Part shown: positions 6,148 to 6,306 of the stretch, in pieces
Position numbering within the stretch: position 1 is the first letter of the stretch
Layout: every line of letters starts with the position of its first letter
Assembly: GCA_031254385.1 (NCBI GenBank)
Contig: JAIRUO010000055.1
Span: forward strand, 1-6,306
From: Treponema sp.
GTDB taxonomy: Bacteria; Spirochaetota; Spirochaetia; Treponematales; Breznakiellaceae
Reading direction: 5' to 3'
Length of the DNA stretch: 6,306 bases
Notes under the pieces: generated by a model
Told to the model about the DNA's origin: nothing
The model's input: only the letters and a program-made list of their open reading frames with translations
Databases searched by the model: none
Translations under genes and position numbers: made by a program

Positions 6148-6306
6148 CTAGACTTCTCTTAAAGCAACTGAACCGCCGCTGCCTCTTCCCCTGCCGCCGC
6201 TTTTCTTGGTGCCGGCTTTTGGATTTGGAGTGCCTCTTCCGCTGCCTCTTGGCTTCTTGTCAACCGCGCCAGCCTTTTTTCCCGGCCGTCCGCGGCCTTT
6301 GGGAGC
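6148..6306 (-). CDS. C-terminal end of a basic, Gly/Lys/Arg-rich protein with AT-hook-like motifs (partial)
   Basis: On the minus strand the frame entering at base 6306 is open for 52 codons and stops at TAG (6148-6150). The start lies outside the window. The residues are almost all Lys, Arg, Gly, Pro, Ala and Ser. They include KGRGRPGKK, a good match to the AT-hook core (GRP flanked by basic residues), and two weaker basic-Gly stretches (PRGSGRGTP, GGRGRGSGG), before a non-basic end (SVALREV). AT-hooks bind the minor groove of AT-rich DNA, and Gly-Arg tails can also bind RNA. This is probably the disordered nucleic-acid-binding tail of a larger protein whose identity cannot be told from here. 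The codon-level reading is consistent and a terminator follows about 50 bases downstream, which supports a real gene. Confidence 0.7.
   Translation of the reverse strand, partial: APKGRGRPGKKAGAVDKKPRGSGRGTPNPKAGTKKSGGRGRGSGGSVALREV

Overview
The window looks like a stretch of a bacterial chromosome with moderate GC, ordinary AGGAGG-type ribosome binding sites and one TTG start. A spirochaete, for example a Treponema, is my best guess. It rests on the overall look of the proteins (a large TPR protein, a PPDK-type enzyme, Lys/Ala/Pro-rich and AT-hook-like basic tails), not on any diagnostic marker, and should be treated as weak inference.

Layout. Positions 1-1374 (+) are the 3' part of a gene for a long tetratricopeptide-repeat (TPR) protein whose start lies outside the window. 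A promoter sits directly behind its stop codon and drives a small cytoplasmic protein of unknown family (1458-2045, +). Positions 2046-2167, between two convergent genes, hold an imperfect palindrome made of telomere-like TTAGGGG/GGGGTTAGGG units. On the minus strand lies a two-gene operon. Its first gene (5956-4850) encodes a 368-aa protein with an unknown N-terminal domain, a basic low-complexity linker and a C-terminal domain that reads as an HPr-like fold. Nine bases later comes an 890-aa protein of the pyruvate, phosphate dikinase (PPDK) family (4840-2168). Upstream of the operon are a leader that forms a 63-bp inverted repeat, an extended -10 promoter, a bidirectional-looking terminator, and the last 52 codons of a further minus-strand gene with an AT-hook-like basic tail (6306-6148).

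The main finding is the operon. The PPDK-like protein keeps the phosphohistidine swivel domain (His453) and the PEP/pyruvate barrel (Arg561, Arg617, Glu761, Asn784, Cys846). Its N-terminal ATP-grasp domain has lost the residues known to bind ATP and Mg in PPDK: the RSGA arginine is Val90, and the Asp/Glu/Gln set is Gln312/Arg314/Glu326. What remains is functionally equivalent to PTS Enzyme I, that is, a PEP barrel plus a phospho-His domain. It is encoded next to a protein ending in an HPr-like domain that has a His (His275) near the HPr phosphorylation site and a Ser (Ser312) near the regulatory serine. I infer that the pair may form a PTS-like, PEP-driven phosphorelay built from a PPDK rather than from Enzyme I, or a PEP-sensing complex. 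The domain assignments come from reading the sequence and from family knowledge. The relay itself is a hypothesis.
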